NCBI GenBank assembly: GCA_013334325.1
Contig: JAAXXT010000001.1
Location: 80,566 to 144,565, forward strand
Direction of reading: 5' to 3'
Length of the DNA: 64,000 bases
Source: Erysipelotrichaceae bacterium
GTDB taxonomy: Bacteria; Bacillota_I; Bacilli_A; Erysipelotrichales; Erysipelotrichaceae
The notes under the pieces were generated by a model that ran no database searches, was not told the DNA's origin, and worked only from the letters and a program-made list of their open reading frames with translations. The first letter of the stretch is position 1. The number at the start of each line of letters is the position of its first letter. Positions 29,087 through 38,529 of this stretch are shown piece by piece. The position numbers were made by a program, and so were the translations under genes.

Positions 29087-31166
29087 TCTCATTATTTTTT
29101 CCATAGACATCTCTAGGTTTTGAGCCCTGTTGAGGTCCTATGATTCCCTTTTGTTCCAACATGTCCATAATGCGTGCAGCACGATTATAACCTAAGCCAA
29201 AATGCCGTTGAATGGTGGAAGTCGAGGCTCTTCGTGTATCTAAAACAAACTGTTTAACTTCTTCATATAAAGGATCTTCTGTCATATTCTTAAAGCCTGT
29301 TTCTTCTTCTGGATCATTGAGATGTAAGAAAGCATCATCAAAATTAGGTTTGCGTTGAATGGAGGTCGCATCTGCTAATCTACGAACTTCATCGTCAGAC
29401 ACATATACCCCTTGGATACGAATGGAAGATGGTTCACCTACCGGGAAAAACAACATATCCCCATAACCCAATAAACGTTCAGCACCTACATGATCCAAAA
29501 TGGTTCTTGAATCGATACCACTGGATACTGCGAAAGCTATTCTTGAAGGGATATTCGCTTTGATGATTCCGGTGATGACATCCGTTGATGGACGTTGGGT
29601 CGCAACGATCAAATGGATACCTGCAGCTCTCGCCAATTGAGTGATACGTTGGATACTGGATTCAACTTCTTTTCCCGCTACGATCATTAAATCAGCTAAT
29701 TCATCAATAATAACGACTATCCAAGGCATGAATTCCAAATGATCTTGAGGTTGTTTAACTAAAAGCTCATTGTAGGTAGTGATGTTTCTAACGCCTACCT
29801 TTGAGAAAACTTCATAACGATTTTCCATCATATTGACGATGACTCTAAGTACTTTTGCGGCTTCAGTCGCATCCGATATGACTGGACAAATTAAGTGAGG
29901 AATTTTTTGATAAGAAACAAACTCAACTTTTTTAGGATCGATAAGTAGTAATTTAACTTCATCAGGAGACGTTCTTAATAGAATGGTACTAATAAATGCG
30001 TTGATACATACGCTCTTACCACTTCCGGTTGCTCCTGCAATCAGTAAATGAGGCATCTTATCGAGCTCAGTATAAACAACCTTACCCATAAGATCTTTTC
30101 CTAAAGGAACGAGAAGTTTTTTATTAGTTCTATCCCCTATCGTAGGATCTTTCATCATTTCGCTCATACGAACTGGAATCATCTCTACATTAGGTATTTC
30201 AACACCAACGGCATTTCTTCCTGGAATTGGAGCTTCTATGCGTAATTCTTTTGCCTGTAGTTCCATTTTGATGTTGTCTTGAATGGAAGAAATCTTTGAA
30301 ATCTTAATGTTAGAATCAGGTTTAACTTCAAATTTAGTGACGGCAGGACCAATATGAGTACCTATTAAAGTTGCATTGATCTCAAATTGATTCAATATTT
30401 CAATCAAACGTTTTCCCTTAACAACAGCAGCATTTTGATTCGCAACCGACTTATTTTTCAAAGGAACTTCATCTAAAAGATTTACAGAAGGTAAAGTATA
30501 GTTTCCAATACTATGGATGGTCGCAGCGGAAGTAGTTGGAATATCTGCGATGATGGTTTCTTTGATTGCTCTTCGTTTAGGCATAGGTTCATCAGGTTCG
30601 ATAAACAAAGGTTGATCATCCTCTTCTTCTATTTCACGAATTTTACGCTCTTTTCGTTTTAAATTCGGCCATAATTGATGATAATCAATTAGAAGCACAG
30701 AAGCGATGATAAAGAATACAAAAGCAACGATGATTGTACCTGTTCTAGCCACCATCACATTAAACAAAGTATATAAACCAATACTGAAAAACCCACCTTC
30801 ATCACTTTCAACTTTAGAAAAAATATCGCCTAGTTTATTAAGCCAATCTCCTAAAGATGATGGGGATGCTGATCGTAAGATGGTGTTGAAAAGTAGAATA
30901 CTTAACGTAAAGAGTACGATTGAAAACCATATTCTAAGTTTAAATACAGGCCATTTCCTAAAGATCAGTGTATAAAGAAAAAACAATCCAAAAACACCAT
31001 ATAAAACTTTATTGAATCCTGATCCAAATAAAATCATCATTACATCATCGAAGAATTCACCAACAAGTCCAAAACGAGCAGCCATAATTAAAAGTAGACA
31101 TAAGGAAATGAGAGAGTAGATAAAGATCAATAATTTAGTTTCTTTGGTTTTATTTTTTCTTGCCAT
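29076..31166 (-). CDS. ftsK: DNA translocase FtsK/SpoIIIE
   Basis: 696 residues. About four N-terminal membrane segments (12-30, 50-70, 78-96, 140-160), a short acidic linker, the motor with Walker A GATGSGKS (378-385) and a DELADLM Walker B, and a C-terminal gamma winged helix (STIQRHFGLGYNRAARIMDMLE) that reads KOPS/SRS sites. It pumps chromosome DNA through the closing septum. Two bases after rnj, so probably cotranscribed. Confidence 0.96.
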   Translation of the reverse strand: MARKNKTKETKLLIFIYSLISLCLLLIMAARFGLVGEFFDDVMMILFGSGFNKVLYGVFGLFFLYTLIFRKWPVFKLRIWFSIVLFTLSILLFNTILRSASPSSLGDWLNKLGDIFSKVESDEGGFFSIGLYTLFNVMVARTGTIIVAFVFFIIASVLLIDYHQLWPNLKRKERKIREIEEEDDQPLFIEPDEPMPKRRAIKETIIADIPTTSAATIHSIGNYTLPSVNLLDEVPLKNKSVANQNAAVVKGKRLIEILNQFEINATLIGTHIGPAVTKFEVKPDSNIKISKISSIQDNIKMELQAKELRIEAPIPGRNAVGVEIPNVEMIPVRMSEMMKDPTIGDRTNKKLLVPLGKDLMGKVVYTELDKMPHLLIAGATGSGKSVCINAFISTILLRTSPDEVKLLLIDPKKVEFVSYQKIPHLICPVISDATEAAKVLRVIVNMMENRYEVFSKVGVRNITTYNELLVKQPQDHLEFMPWIVVIIDELADLMIVAGKEVESSIQRITQLARAAGIHLIVATQRPSTDVITGIIKANIPSRIAFAVSSGIDSRTILDHVGAERLLGYGDMLFFPVGEPSSIRIQGVYVSDDEVRRLADATSIQRKPNFDDAFLHLNDPEEETGFKNMTEDPLYEEVKQFVLDTRRASTSTIQRHFGLGYNRAARIMDMLEQKGIIGPQQGSKPRDVYGKNNESDF

Positions 31167-31167
31167 G

Positions 31168-32832
31168 TTATTCAGGGAGATTGAGTTCTACGATGACTGG
31201 AAGCAACAATGGACGCTTCCCTGTTTCTTTCATCAAATACTTTTGCATACGATCTTTAGCTTCTACACGCACTGCCATATTCTCATATTTCTTAGCGTTC
31301 ACAAATTCATTGATGGTATTTTCAAAGACATTTCCAAGTTCTTTGACGATGTAGTCTGCATCTTTAAGATAAATGACTCCTCGTGATTGAACATCAGGAC
31401 CACCTATTACTGCTTTAGAGTTAAAGTTGATGACCATGCCTATTACAATAACGCCGTCTGTAGAGAGAAGTTCTCTGTCTTTGAGAATCAAACCAGAAAC
31501 ATCCAAGTGTTCATTCCCATCGATCATGATTTCTTCTAATTTTATCAATTGGGTCATATCTTTCAATTCGCCTTCTTTGAAAAACGCGATTTGACCATTA
31601 TCTAAAACGATGATCTTATTGGCTTGATAGCCCATATCTAAGGCAACATTCGCATTGTTGATCAAATGACGATATTCTCCATGGATTGGAATGTAGTATT
31701 TTGGTTTTAGTAGATAAGTAATCATCTTGAGATCCTCAATCGAGGCATGCATAGACGTGACTTTCTTACGATCTAAAGTAATGATTGAAACATCTTCTTT
31801 ATAGAGTTCATTTTCCATACGTCCAGATTCTTTTTCAGTACCAGGAACCATAGGTGATAGGATTACTACCGTATCTTCTTTTCGTAGTTCGATGAGTTTA
31901 TCTTCTAGAGTAGCTATTTTATACATCGTATTGAAGACTTTAGGTCCACTTCCGGATACTAAAATAATCAAATCATCTCGTGTATTATTAAAATTCTCGC
32001 GACTAACTTCTATACCTACTGGCATTCTATAGTAACCTAGTTTTTCAACCAATCTCAATAGATCACGTTGTTCATCGTTGTAGAAGAAAACTTTTTTCTT
32101 GTATTTCGCTGCGAGATCTAGTACTTCGATTAAACGATAAACATTTTGTTCATAAAGGGTAACAATGATTCTATTGCTTGCTTCATCGAGAGCTTTCTCA
32201 AAATAAGAAGCAATCTTATGACTAGGTGAAGTATGACCTGCTCTATCAGATCCAACAGATTCGGTTAATAAAGCGAGAACACCTTGTTTACCAAGTTCAG
32301 AGAATTCTGTAATATCACATTGGAAAGCTTCATTGTGCACATCAAAATCAATAATGAATTCACTGGTATATACGATCCAACCATATTCTGTCCATAAAGC
32401 TATCCCAAAAGCATCTGCCATAGAATGAGTGATCCCAAAAGTACGAATCTTTCTAGAACCTACAGTAAATGATCCATTACGTTTGATACGATGTATTTCT
32501 ACATCTTTCAACTCATATTGTTTACATAGATTATCTAGTATCATGGCTGTTAATGGGGTCGTATAGACCGGTACTTTAGCTTCTTTGAGTAGATAAGGTA
32601 AAGCAGCCATAACATCGTCATGACCTTGGGTAATGAATACCGCTTTGATTCTATGTTTATTTTGAATGAGATATGAAAAATCTGGGATGATCATTTCTAT
32701 GCCTAAATGATCCGCTGCTGGGTATTTTAAACCAGCATCGATGACAAAGATATCATCATTTATTTCGATGACGGTTAGATTCTTGCCGTCCTCATCTAAA
32801 CCCCCTAAAGCGAAAAGGCGTATTTGTTCCAT
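31168..32832 (-). CDS. RNase J paralogue (J2-like) with degenerate active site
   Basis: 554 residues from the ATG at 32832, which has AGGAGG. Full RNase J length and order: metallo-beta-lactamase, beta-CASP and C-terminal domains, ending KRPLLLPVIVEL. The metal motif HGHEDH is replaced by QGHDDV (69-74), the TGDFK aspartate by TSEF (E158), and the nucleotide-binding HTSGH by TSMHAS (359-364). H136 and H384 remain. It is therefore probably a weak or inactive partner of a true RNase J1 encoded elsewhere. rnjB adjoins the ftsK region in Bacillus too. Confidence 0.9.
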   Translation of the reverse strand: MEQIRLFALGGLDEDGKNLTVIEINDDIFVIDAGLKYPAADHLGIEMIIPDFSYLIQNKHRIKAVFITQGHDDVMAALPYLLKEAKVPVYTTPLTAMILDNLCKQYELKDVEIHRIKRNGSFTVGSRKIRTFGITHSMADAFGIALWTEYGWIVYTSEFIIDFDVHNEAFQCDITEFSELGKQGVLALLTESVGSDRAGHTSPSHKIASYFEKALDEASNRIIVTLYEQNVYRLIEVLDLAAKYKKKVFFYNDEQRDLLRLVEKLGYYRMPVGIEVSRENFNNTRDDLIILVSGSGPKVFNTMYKIATLEDKLIELRKEDTVVILSPMVPGTEKESGRMENELYKEDVSIITLDRKKVTSMHASIEDLKMITYLLKPKYYIPIHGEYRHLINNANVALDMGYQANKIIVLDNGQIAFFKEGELKDMTQLIKLEEIMIDGNEHLDVSGLILKDRELLSTDGVIVIGMVINFNSKAVIGGPDVQSRGVIYLKDADYIVKELGNVFENTINEFVNAKKYENMAVRVEAKDRMQKYLMKETGKRPLLLPVIVELNLPE

Positions 32833-32905
32833 TATATTCCTCCTAAACTGCAACAGTTATCTGATGTAGTTATTATAGTACAAATGTCTATGATAAGATA
32901 GTCCA

Positions 32906-34336
32906 CTACACTTGTTTACCTTGAAGTGTCCACGTTTTAGCTGAGATGATCTCAACCAATACGATTTCACCTATACAATCTGTAGTGGGTTTAAAATTCA
33001 CTAATTTATTTGTTTCTGTATAACCACTATATACATCTGAATTCTTTTTTGATGGTCCATCTACTAAAACAGAAACAGTTTTACCCACCATCGCTTGATT
33101 GTGCATCAAAGCATGAACACCTATTCGTTTATTGAGTCTTTGTAGACGATCATTTTTTTCACTTAAGGATACATTATCCACCATAGAAGCCGCAGGTGTT
33201 TTTTCTCGAGCAGAATATATGAATGAATAAACATTGTCAAATTGACAGTGATCAATCAACTCAAGTGTTTCTTGAAACTGAGCTTCTGATTCATTTGGAA
33301 ATCCAACAATAATGTCAGTTGATAAGGCGATGTTTGGTACTTGAGACCTTAGTTTATCAAAAATAGTCAAATAGTCTTCTTTGGTATATCGTCTGCCCAT
33401 GATTTTTAAGATCTCATTATTTCCTGATTGAAGTGGTAAATGGATAAAGGGCATTACATTGGGCATTTTAGCGATAACCCCAATCAATTTATCAGTAAAG
33501 TCCCAAGGATGACTCGTCATAAAACGAACTCTTGGGATATCTTTCAAGGCAACACTTTCTAAAAGATCCGCAAAATCAAAATCTAGATTGAGATCTTTCC
33601 CATAAGCGTTGACATTTTGGCCCAATAAAGTGACTTCTTTAAAGCCTTGATTAACAAGATCATCAACTTCAGATAAAATGTCTTCTTTTAAGCGTGAACG
33701 TTCTTTTCCACGAGTATAAGGCACGATACAATAAGTACAGAATTTATCACATCCATACATGATATTGACCCAAGCCTTGCTTTTATTGTTTCTTGAAACA
33801 GGAAGATTCTCATAGACTTCACCTTCTTTTGAGAAAACTTCAACAACTCTTTCTTTATTGAAGTAAGCTTGAATCAGAAGCTGAGGTAAACGATGTATAT
33901 TATGGGTTCCAAATATAACATCCACTTGATGATAGGTCTTTAATAAACGATTGACGACATTTTCTTCTTGGGTCATACATCCACCCACCATTAAAACAAC
34001 ATCCGGACGTGTTTGTTTAATAACTTTCACATTTCCGATTTCTCCGAATACTTTATTCTCCGCATTCTCTCTTATCGCACAAGTATTGAATATGATCACA
34101 TCTGCTTCGTTCATTTCATCACATTGTGTAAAAGACATCTTTTCGAATATGCCTTTGATGGTTTCGCTGTCTCGTTCATTTGCTTGACACCCATAGGTAC
34201 GAAGATAATAGGTCTTATCTTGGCCTATGTTGATATATTGTTCTGGTATCTCAAAAAGGGATCTTTCGATCAATGTTTCATCGATGGATCTTTTTTGAGC
34301 CATTTTTAAATTAGGAAGATTCCAATCTTTATTCAT
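32906..34336 (-). CDS. miaB: tRNA i6A37 methylthiotransferase MiaB
   Basis: 476 residues from the ATG at 34336, which has AAGGAG. A start 23 codons earlier lacks a ribosome site. YGCQANERDSE, NTCAIRENAENK and GGCMTQEE hold the auxiliary cluster cysteines; CDKFCTYCIVPYTRGKERS is the radical-SAM motif; a TRAM domain ends the protein. It converts i6A37 to ms2i6A37 in tRNAs reading UNN codons. No mutS/mutL follow it as in some Firmicutes. Confidence 0.96.
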   Translation of the reverse strand: MNKDWNLPNLKMAQKRSIDETLIERSLFEIPEQYINIGQDKTYYLRTYGCQANERDSETIKGIFEKMSFTQCDEMNEADVIIFNTCAIRENAENKVFGEIGNVKVIKQTRPDVVLMVGGCMTQEENVVNRLLKTYHQVDVIFGTHNIHRLPQLLIQAYFNKERVVEVFSKEGEVYENLPVSRNNKSKAWVNIMYGCDKFCTYCIVPYTRGKERSRLKEDILSEVDDLVNQGFKEVTLLGQNVNAYGKDLNLDFDFADLLESVALKDIPRVRFMTSHPWDFTDKLIGVIAKMPNVMPFIHLPLQSGNNEILKIMGRRYTKEDYLTIFDKLRSQVPNIALSTDIIVGFPNESEAQFQETLELIDHCQFDNVYSFIYSAREKTPAASMVDNVSLSEKNDRLQRLNKRIGVHALMHNQAMVGKTVSVLVDGPSKKNSDVYSGYTETNKLVNFKPTTDCIGEIVLVEIISAKTWTLQGKQV

Positions 34337-34346
34337 AGGACTCCTT

Positions 34347-34371
34347 AAAAAAACCAAGCAGTGCTTGGTTT
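34347..34371 (-). terminator. Terminator of the ferredoxin gene
   Basis: AACCAAGC/GCTTGGTT stem with 3-base loop and six T on the minus strand. The T-run touches the miaB ribosome site, so miaB depends on read-through or a promoter not recognised here. Confidence 0.85.
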
Positions 34372-34547
34372 TACTTTTGACTAATGGCTGAAGTCGGGCA
34401 AACACCGATGCAAGCCAAGCAATCGATACAGATTGATTCCTCGCATTCAGCTAACCCATTCGCATCTAAGGACAATGCGCTTGTAGGGCAGACACCGATA
34501 CAGGCACCACATCCAATACAAATATCTTTTGATACAACAACTGGCAT
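34371..34547 (-). CDS. fdx: 2[4Fe-4S] ferredoxin
   Basis: 58 residues with two CxxCxxCxxxCP clusters: CIGCGACIGVCP (10-21) and CIDCLACIGVCP (40-51). Clostridial-type low-potential electron carrier. GGAGG precedes the ATG. It has its own promoter and terminator. It is next to the radical-SAM, Fe-S enzyme MiaB, which needs electrons, but a direct link is inference. Confidence 0.95.
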   Translation of the reverse strand: MPVVVSKDICIGCGACIGVCPTSALSLDANGLAECEESICIDCLACIGVCPTSAISQK

Positions 34548-34572
34548 GATTAAATCCTCCTTTAACGAAACA

Positions 34573-34600
34573 ATTATAACATGATTTTATTTTTTCACAA
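34573..34600 (-). promoter_or_regulatory. Promoter of the ferredoxin gene
   Basis: TTGTGA (34600-34595), 16-bp spacer, TATAAT (34578-34573) with an upstream TGT on the minus strand. Confidence 0.75.
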
Positions 34601-34602
34601 GA

Positions 34603-35373
34603 TTAAGGGCGAATTTGAAGACGTGTTATTGAACGAGCTCTTCGATTGGATTCATCGATATCAATCAAAACTGCACAGAATTGAGCTTTATCTTCAGATA
34701 CTGTAAATGTTTTGACTTCAAAACCTTTGAATTTGTCTAATACTTCAGTGATATCTCGACCTATGACACTGTTATATGGTCCGGTCATTCCCACATCACT
34801 GATGTAGGCACAAGATCCAATCAATCGTTCATCTGCGGTCTGAACATGCGTATGTGTACCTAACACAGCACTACAGGTATATTTAAATTGATGAGCGAAA
34901 GCAATTTTCTCACTGGTCGCTTCTGCGTGTAAATCAACAATAACGATCTTATCTTTAAAGAAAGGTAATAATTTCGCCATCGAGTCAAAAGGTGTTTCTT
35001 CTACATTGTTCATAAAAATAGATCCACATAGATTTAAAACGATGACCTTCGTTCCTTTGAGATCTACTTCTATAAAGCCTTTCCCAACATCCATCGGGGT
35101 AATATTGTAGGGTCTAACCAATCGATCAGCTTTCTCGATGTAGGTAAATATCTCAGATTTTGAGAACGCATGATTACCTAAAGTAACCACATCGATCCCA
35201 TAGGACAGGATTTCTTTATAGTGAGCTTCGTTGATGCCTTTTCCGTGAGTAACATTCTCCCCATTCGCAATGACCAAGTCGATGGCGTGTTCACTACGCA
35301 AAGAAGGCAACAGTTCTTTGACTGTTGCCCTTCCTGATTTACCGACGATATCACCGATAAATAATATTTTCAT
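34603..35373 (-). CDS. ymdB: YmdB metallophosphodiesterase
   Basis: 256 residues, TIGR00282 family: MKILFIGDIVGKSGR, IANGENVTHGKGI, VTLGNHAF and LGTHTHVQTAD carry the dinuclear metal ligands. Members hydrolyse 2',3'-cyclic nucleotides, and in Bacillus YmdB affects biofilm and RNase Y-linked decay. Its ATG overlaps the rny stop codon, the conserved rny-ymdB pair. Confidence 0.95.
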   Translation of the reverse strand: MKILFIGDIVGKSGRATVKELLPSLRSEHAIDLVIANGENVTHGKGINEAHYKEILSYGIDVVTLGNHAFSKSEIFTYIEKADRLVRPYNITPMDVGKGFIEVDLKGTKVIVLNLCGSIFMNNVEETPFDSMAKLLPFFKDKIVIVDLHAEATSEKIAFAHQFKYTCSAVLGTHTHVQTADERLIGSCAYISDVGMTGPYNSVIGRDITEVLDKFKGFEVKTFTVSEDKAQFCAVLIDIDESNRRARSITRLQIRP

Positions 35374-36932
35374 TACTTAGCGACTTCCTGTGCTCTAGAT
35401 TCACGGATGACCGTGACTTTGATTTGACCAGGATAGGTCATCTCTGCTTCAATTTTTTCTTTTATTTCACGAGCTACTCTGTGACAACCCAAATCATCGA
35501 GTTTATCAGGCATAACCATGACACGGATCTCACGACCAGCTTGAATCGCATAGGTCTTCTCAACGCCTTCAAAAGAGTTGGCGATGGTTTCTAGTTGTTC
35601 AAGACGTTTAATGTAGTTTTCCATACCTTCATAACGGGCACCAGGTCTTGCAGCACTTAAAGTATCTGCAGCTTGAACCAATAATGAATAGATGTTGTCT
35701 GCTTTTTCATCTCCATGATGAGATTCAATGGAGTTGATGATGACATGGTGTTCGCCATGTTTCTTAGCGATCTTAGCGCCTAATTCAACATGACTACCTT
35801 CCATTTCAAAGTCGAGGGCTTTCCCGATATCATGCAACAAACCAGCACGTTTAGCCAATTGTTGATTGAGTCCAAGTTCAACAGCCATAATGCCTGCGAT
35901 CTTAGAGACTTCCATGATATGAGATAAAGCATTTTGTCCATAAGAGTAGCGATAACGCATACGTCCTACGAGTTCAACGATTTCACGATCAACTTTACCG
36001 ATGCCTAGTTTGAACAAAGCTTCTTCACCAGTTTTGATGATGGATTCTTTGAGTTCACCTTGTACACGAGTAACGACTTCTTCAATACGTCCAGGTTGAA
36101 TGCGTCCATCTTTCAATAGAATTTCCAAAGCTTGACGAGCTACTTCACGACGGATAGGATCAAAACAAGAAATCGTAATGGTTTCAGGTGTATCATCGAT
36201 CAATAGATCAACTCCTGTTGCCTGTTCGATGGCACGGATATTACGGCCTTCACGACCAATAATACGACCCTTCATTTCATCATTCGGTAAGTTGACGACA
36301 CTAACGGTACGCTCAATGGTTTCTTCCTGAGCATATCTTTGAATCGCTGTACCAATGATTTCTTTCGCGGCATCAGAAGCTCTTGATTTAGCTTGATCTT
36401 CTTCATCGCGGATATAAGCTTCAATTTCGTTTCTGGTCTTGTGTTTAACCACATCCAGTAATTCTTGTTTCGCACTCGCGGCACTCATGCCTGCGACACG
36501 TTCCAATTCGACGATCTGCACGTCAATTTTGTCTTGCAGATCTTTTTCCATCTTATCTAGACTTGATAGTTTGTCAGTAACTTGCTTATTTCTTTCGTCA
36601 AGTTGTTTTTCTTTCGAGGTCAACGTTTCATCTCTAAAACTGAGATTGTCTTCTCTACGGCCTAATTTTTGTTCTGATTCTTGTAATTCTTGCCGTCTTT
36701 CTTTCAGTTCTCGTTCTGCAGCCAGCTTAAGTTCATAAGCTTGTGTTTTACCGTCTAAGACGGCTTGGCGCAAAATGTTTTCAGCTTTGATGGAAGCATC
36801 ATCGATCATGAGCTTCGCTTTTTGTTGATCTCTATTTAAACCTAACTTCGAGGCCATATACATAATGATGAGCCCCAAAGCAATACCTATAATACCAGCT
36901 AGTAAGGATGGAAATAAAGACTCTTGTCCCAT
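35373..36932 (-). CDS. rny: Ribonuclease Y
   Basis: 519 residues, usual length. N-terminal membrane anchor (about 7-25), long coiled coil (about 30-200), KH domain with GRIIGREGRNIRAIE and a C-terminal HD domain with LLHDIGKALD. It is the membrane-bound endonuclease that initiates mRNA decay. The RNA leader carries a short hairpin (36953-36968) before an AGGAGG site. Confidence 0.97.
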   Translation of the reverse strand: MGQESLFPSLLAGIIGIALGLIIMYMASKLGLNRDQQKAKLMIDDASIKAENILRQAVLDGKTQAYELKLAAERELKERRQELQESEQKLGRREDNLSFRDETLTSKEKQLDERNKQVTDKLSSLDKMEKDLQDKIDVQIVELERVAGMSAASAKQELLDVVKHKTRNEIEAYIRDEEDQAKSRASDAAKEIIGTAIQRYAQEETIERTVSVVNLPNDEMKGRIIGREGRNIRAIEQATGVDLLIDDTPETITISCFDPIRREVARQALEILLKDGRIQPGRIEEVVTRVQGELKESIIKTGEEALFKLGIGKVDREIVELVGRMRYRYSYGQNALSHIMEVSKIAGIMAVELGLNQQLAKRAGLLHDIGKALDFEMEGSHVELGAKIAKKHGEHHVIINSIESHHGDEKADNIYSLLVQAADTLSAARPGARYEGMENYIKRLEQLETIANSFEGVEKTYAIQAGREIRVMVMPDKLDDLGCHRVAREIKEKIEAEMTYPGQIKVTVIRESRAQEVAK

Positions 36933-36952
36933 ATTATTTCCTCCTGCTTCTT

Positions 36953-36968
36953 AAGAGTAAATACTCTT
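36953..36968 (-). promoter_or_regulatory. 7-bp dyad in the rny leader
   Basis: AAGAGTA/TACTCTT arms around a 2-base centre, just upstream of the rny ribosome site. It could be an operator, or a small hairpin affecting translation or self-cleavage of rny mRNA. Confidence 0.4.
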
Positions 36969-37013
36969 GTCTATATAATAACCCATAAACGATGTGTTTC
37001 ACAAGCCAATGCA

Positions 37014-37037
37014 TTAAAAAGAGCCTTATTTGGCTCT
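37014..37037 (-). terminator. Terminator of recA
   Basis: AGAGCC/GGCTCT stem with the recA stop codon in the loop, followed by five T on the minus strand. Confidence 0.88.
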
Positions 37038-38036
37038 TTTCTCTTCATTAATCAAAAGTAATTTAGATTTTAGTTCAACCATGATTGCATCACCGATGAC
37101 AGGATTGGCTTCTAGATAAGCTTTTACAGCATCTCTACCCTGTCCAATCTTTTCACCCTTATAACTCATCCATGATCCACTCTTCTGGATAATTTCATTT
37201 TCTACAGATAAATCGATCAATTCTCCTATACGAGAAATACCTGTTCCATACATGATATCGATGATGGCGATTTTAAATGGAGGAGCAACTTTATTCTTAA
37301 CAACTTTAACAGTTACTTTATTCCCTATGACTTCTACGCCATTTTTAATTGCTTCGCCTCGACGGATATCGATACGAATAGAGGCATAAAATTTTAATGC
37401 TTTACCACCAGCAGTCGTTTCAGGATTACCAAACATAACCCCGATCTTTTCACGTAACTGATTGATGAATATGGCTGTACATTCACTACGATTCATAACG
37501 CCAGCCAGTTTACGCATCGCCTTCGACATCAAGCGAGCTTGTAGACCAACATGAGCATCAGACATTTCTCCATCTAGTTCAGCTTGAGGCACCAAGGCCG
37601 CAACGGAGTCGATGACCACTAGATCGATGGCACCACTCTTAATGAGCATTTCAGTGATTTCTAAAGCTTGTTCACCACTATCTGGTTGAGATAAGACTAA
37701 TTCTTCAATGTTTACACCTAATGCTTTTGCATATCTAGGATCGATGGCGTTTTCTGCATCGATAAATGCAGCTCTTCCGCCTCTTTTTTGAACTTCAGCG
37801 ATGGCATGTAAAGCTAAAGTCGTTTTACCACTGGATTCTGGGCCATATATTTCAACGATACGTCCTTTTGGATAACCACCTACACCTAAAGCAGCATCGA
37901 TGGCTATAGAACCAGAGCTGATCGCATCTACATCTACATTGGCTCGATCACCAAGACGCATAACAGAACCTTTTCCATATTGCTTTTCTATTTGTTTAAT
38001 TGTTTCTTCTAACATCAAATTTTTCTTATCGTCCAT
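37026..38036 (-). CDS. recA: Recombinase RecA
   Basis: 336 residues. Walker A GPESSGKT (65-72), Walker [11 protein letters not shown], loop L2 region [27 protein letters not shown] and a short C-terminal tail. AAAGGAGG precedes the ATG. It follows cinA by 25 bp and is probably cotranscribed. No inverted repeat resembling a LexA box was recognised in the short gap. Confidence 0.98.
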   Translation of the reverse strand: MDDKKNLMLEETIKQIEKQYGKGSVMRLGDRANVDVDAISSGSIAIDAALGVGGYPKGRIVEIYGPESSGKTTLALHAIAEVQKRGGRAAFIDAENAIDPRYAKALGVNIEELVLSQPDSGEQALEITEMLIKSGAIDLVVIDSVAALVPQAELDGEMSDAHVGLQARLMSKAMRKLAGVMNRSECTAIFINQLREKIGVMFGNPETTAGGKALKFYASIRIDIRRGEAIKNGVEVIGNKVTVKVVKNKVAPPFKIAIIDIMYGTGISRIGELIDLSVENEIIQKSGSWMSYKGEKIGQGRDAVKAYLEANPVIGDAIMVELKSKLLLINEEKRAK

Positions 38037-38061
38037 AAGTCCTCCTTTAACGGTTTATGTG

Positions 38062-38529
38062 TTAACCTTGTGTATTCCTAAACAACTCTAGTAAATTTTT
38101 ACAACCGGTCTCGATTGCGTCTTCTCTTAAGTCATTTCGGCTTAAATTACTGATTCCACCAAAGACAATGGTCTGAGATGCAGTAGAAATGGCTCCAAAC
38201 CATAAACCAACTGCTTTCCCTTCTTGAGCTTCAGGTCCAGCATTTCCGCTAAAAGCGATCGCATAATCCGTTTTAAATAAAAGTCGAGTTTTTTCAGCCA
38301 TTTGGCTTACGACTTGTGGACTGATTGTACCATACTGTTGAATAAGCTTTGGGTCGATGTGCACTAGATCAAGTTTAGCACTCACACTATAAGCTACGAT
38401 ACTTCCTAAATAAACTTGCGACGCGCCAGGAATACCACATATTTTTGAGGCGAATAGACCACCTGTAAAACTCTCACAGGTACTTAATGTCTTGCCATGT
38501 AGACTGAAAGTTTTAATAAGTTTTTGCAT
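38062..38529 (-). CDS. cinA: CinA C-terminal domain protein (nicotinamide-nucleotide amidase)
   Basis: 155 residues, only the CinA-C/PncC domain: TCESFTGGLFASKICGIPGASQVYLGSIVAYS and YAIAFSGNAGP are signatures. Full-length CinA of Bacillus has an additional N-terminal MoaB-like domain, missing here. The domain deamidates NMN to nicotinate mononucleotide, linking to PncB and NadD in this window. One-base overlap with pgsA; it keeps the pgsA-cinA-recA order. Confidence 0.92.
   Translation of the reverse strand: MQKLIKTFSLHGKTLSTCESFTGGLFASKICGIPGASQVYLGSIVAYSVSAKLDLVHIDPKLIQQYGTISPQVVSQMAEKTRLLFKTDYAIAFSGNAGPEAQEGKAVGLWFGAISTASQTIVFGGISNLSRNDLREDAIETGCKNLLELFRNTQG

Noticed and set aside
31168..32832. 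Frameshift or pseudogene in the RNase J paralogue
   Set aside because: The frame is open and the whole domain order is preserved; only active-site residues differ.
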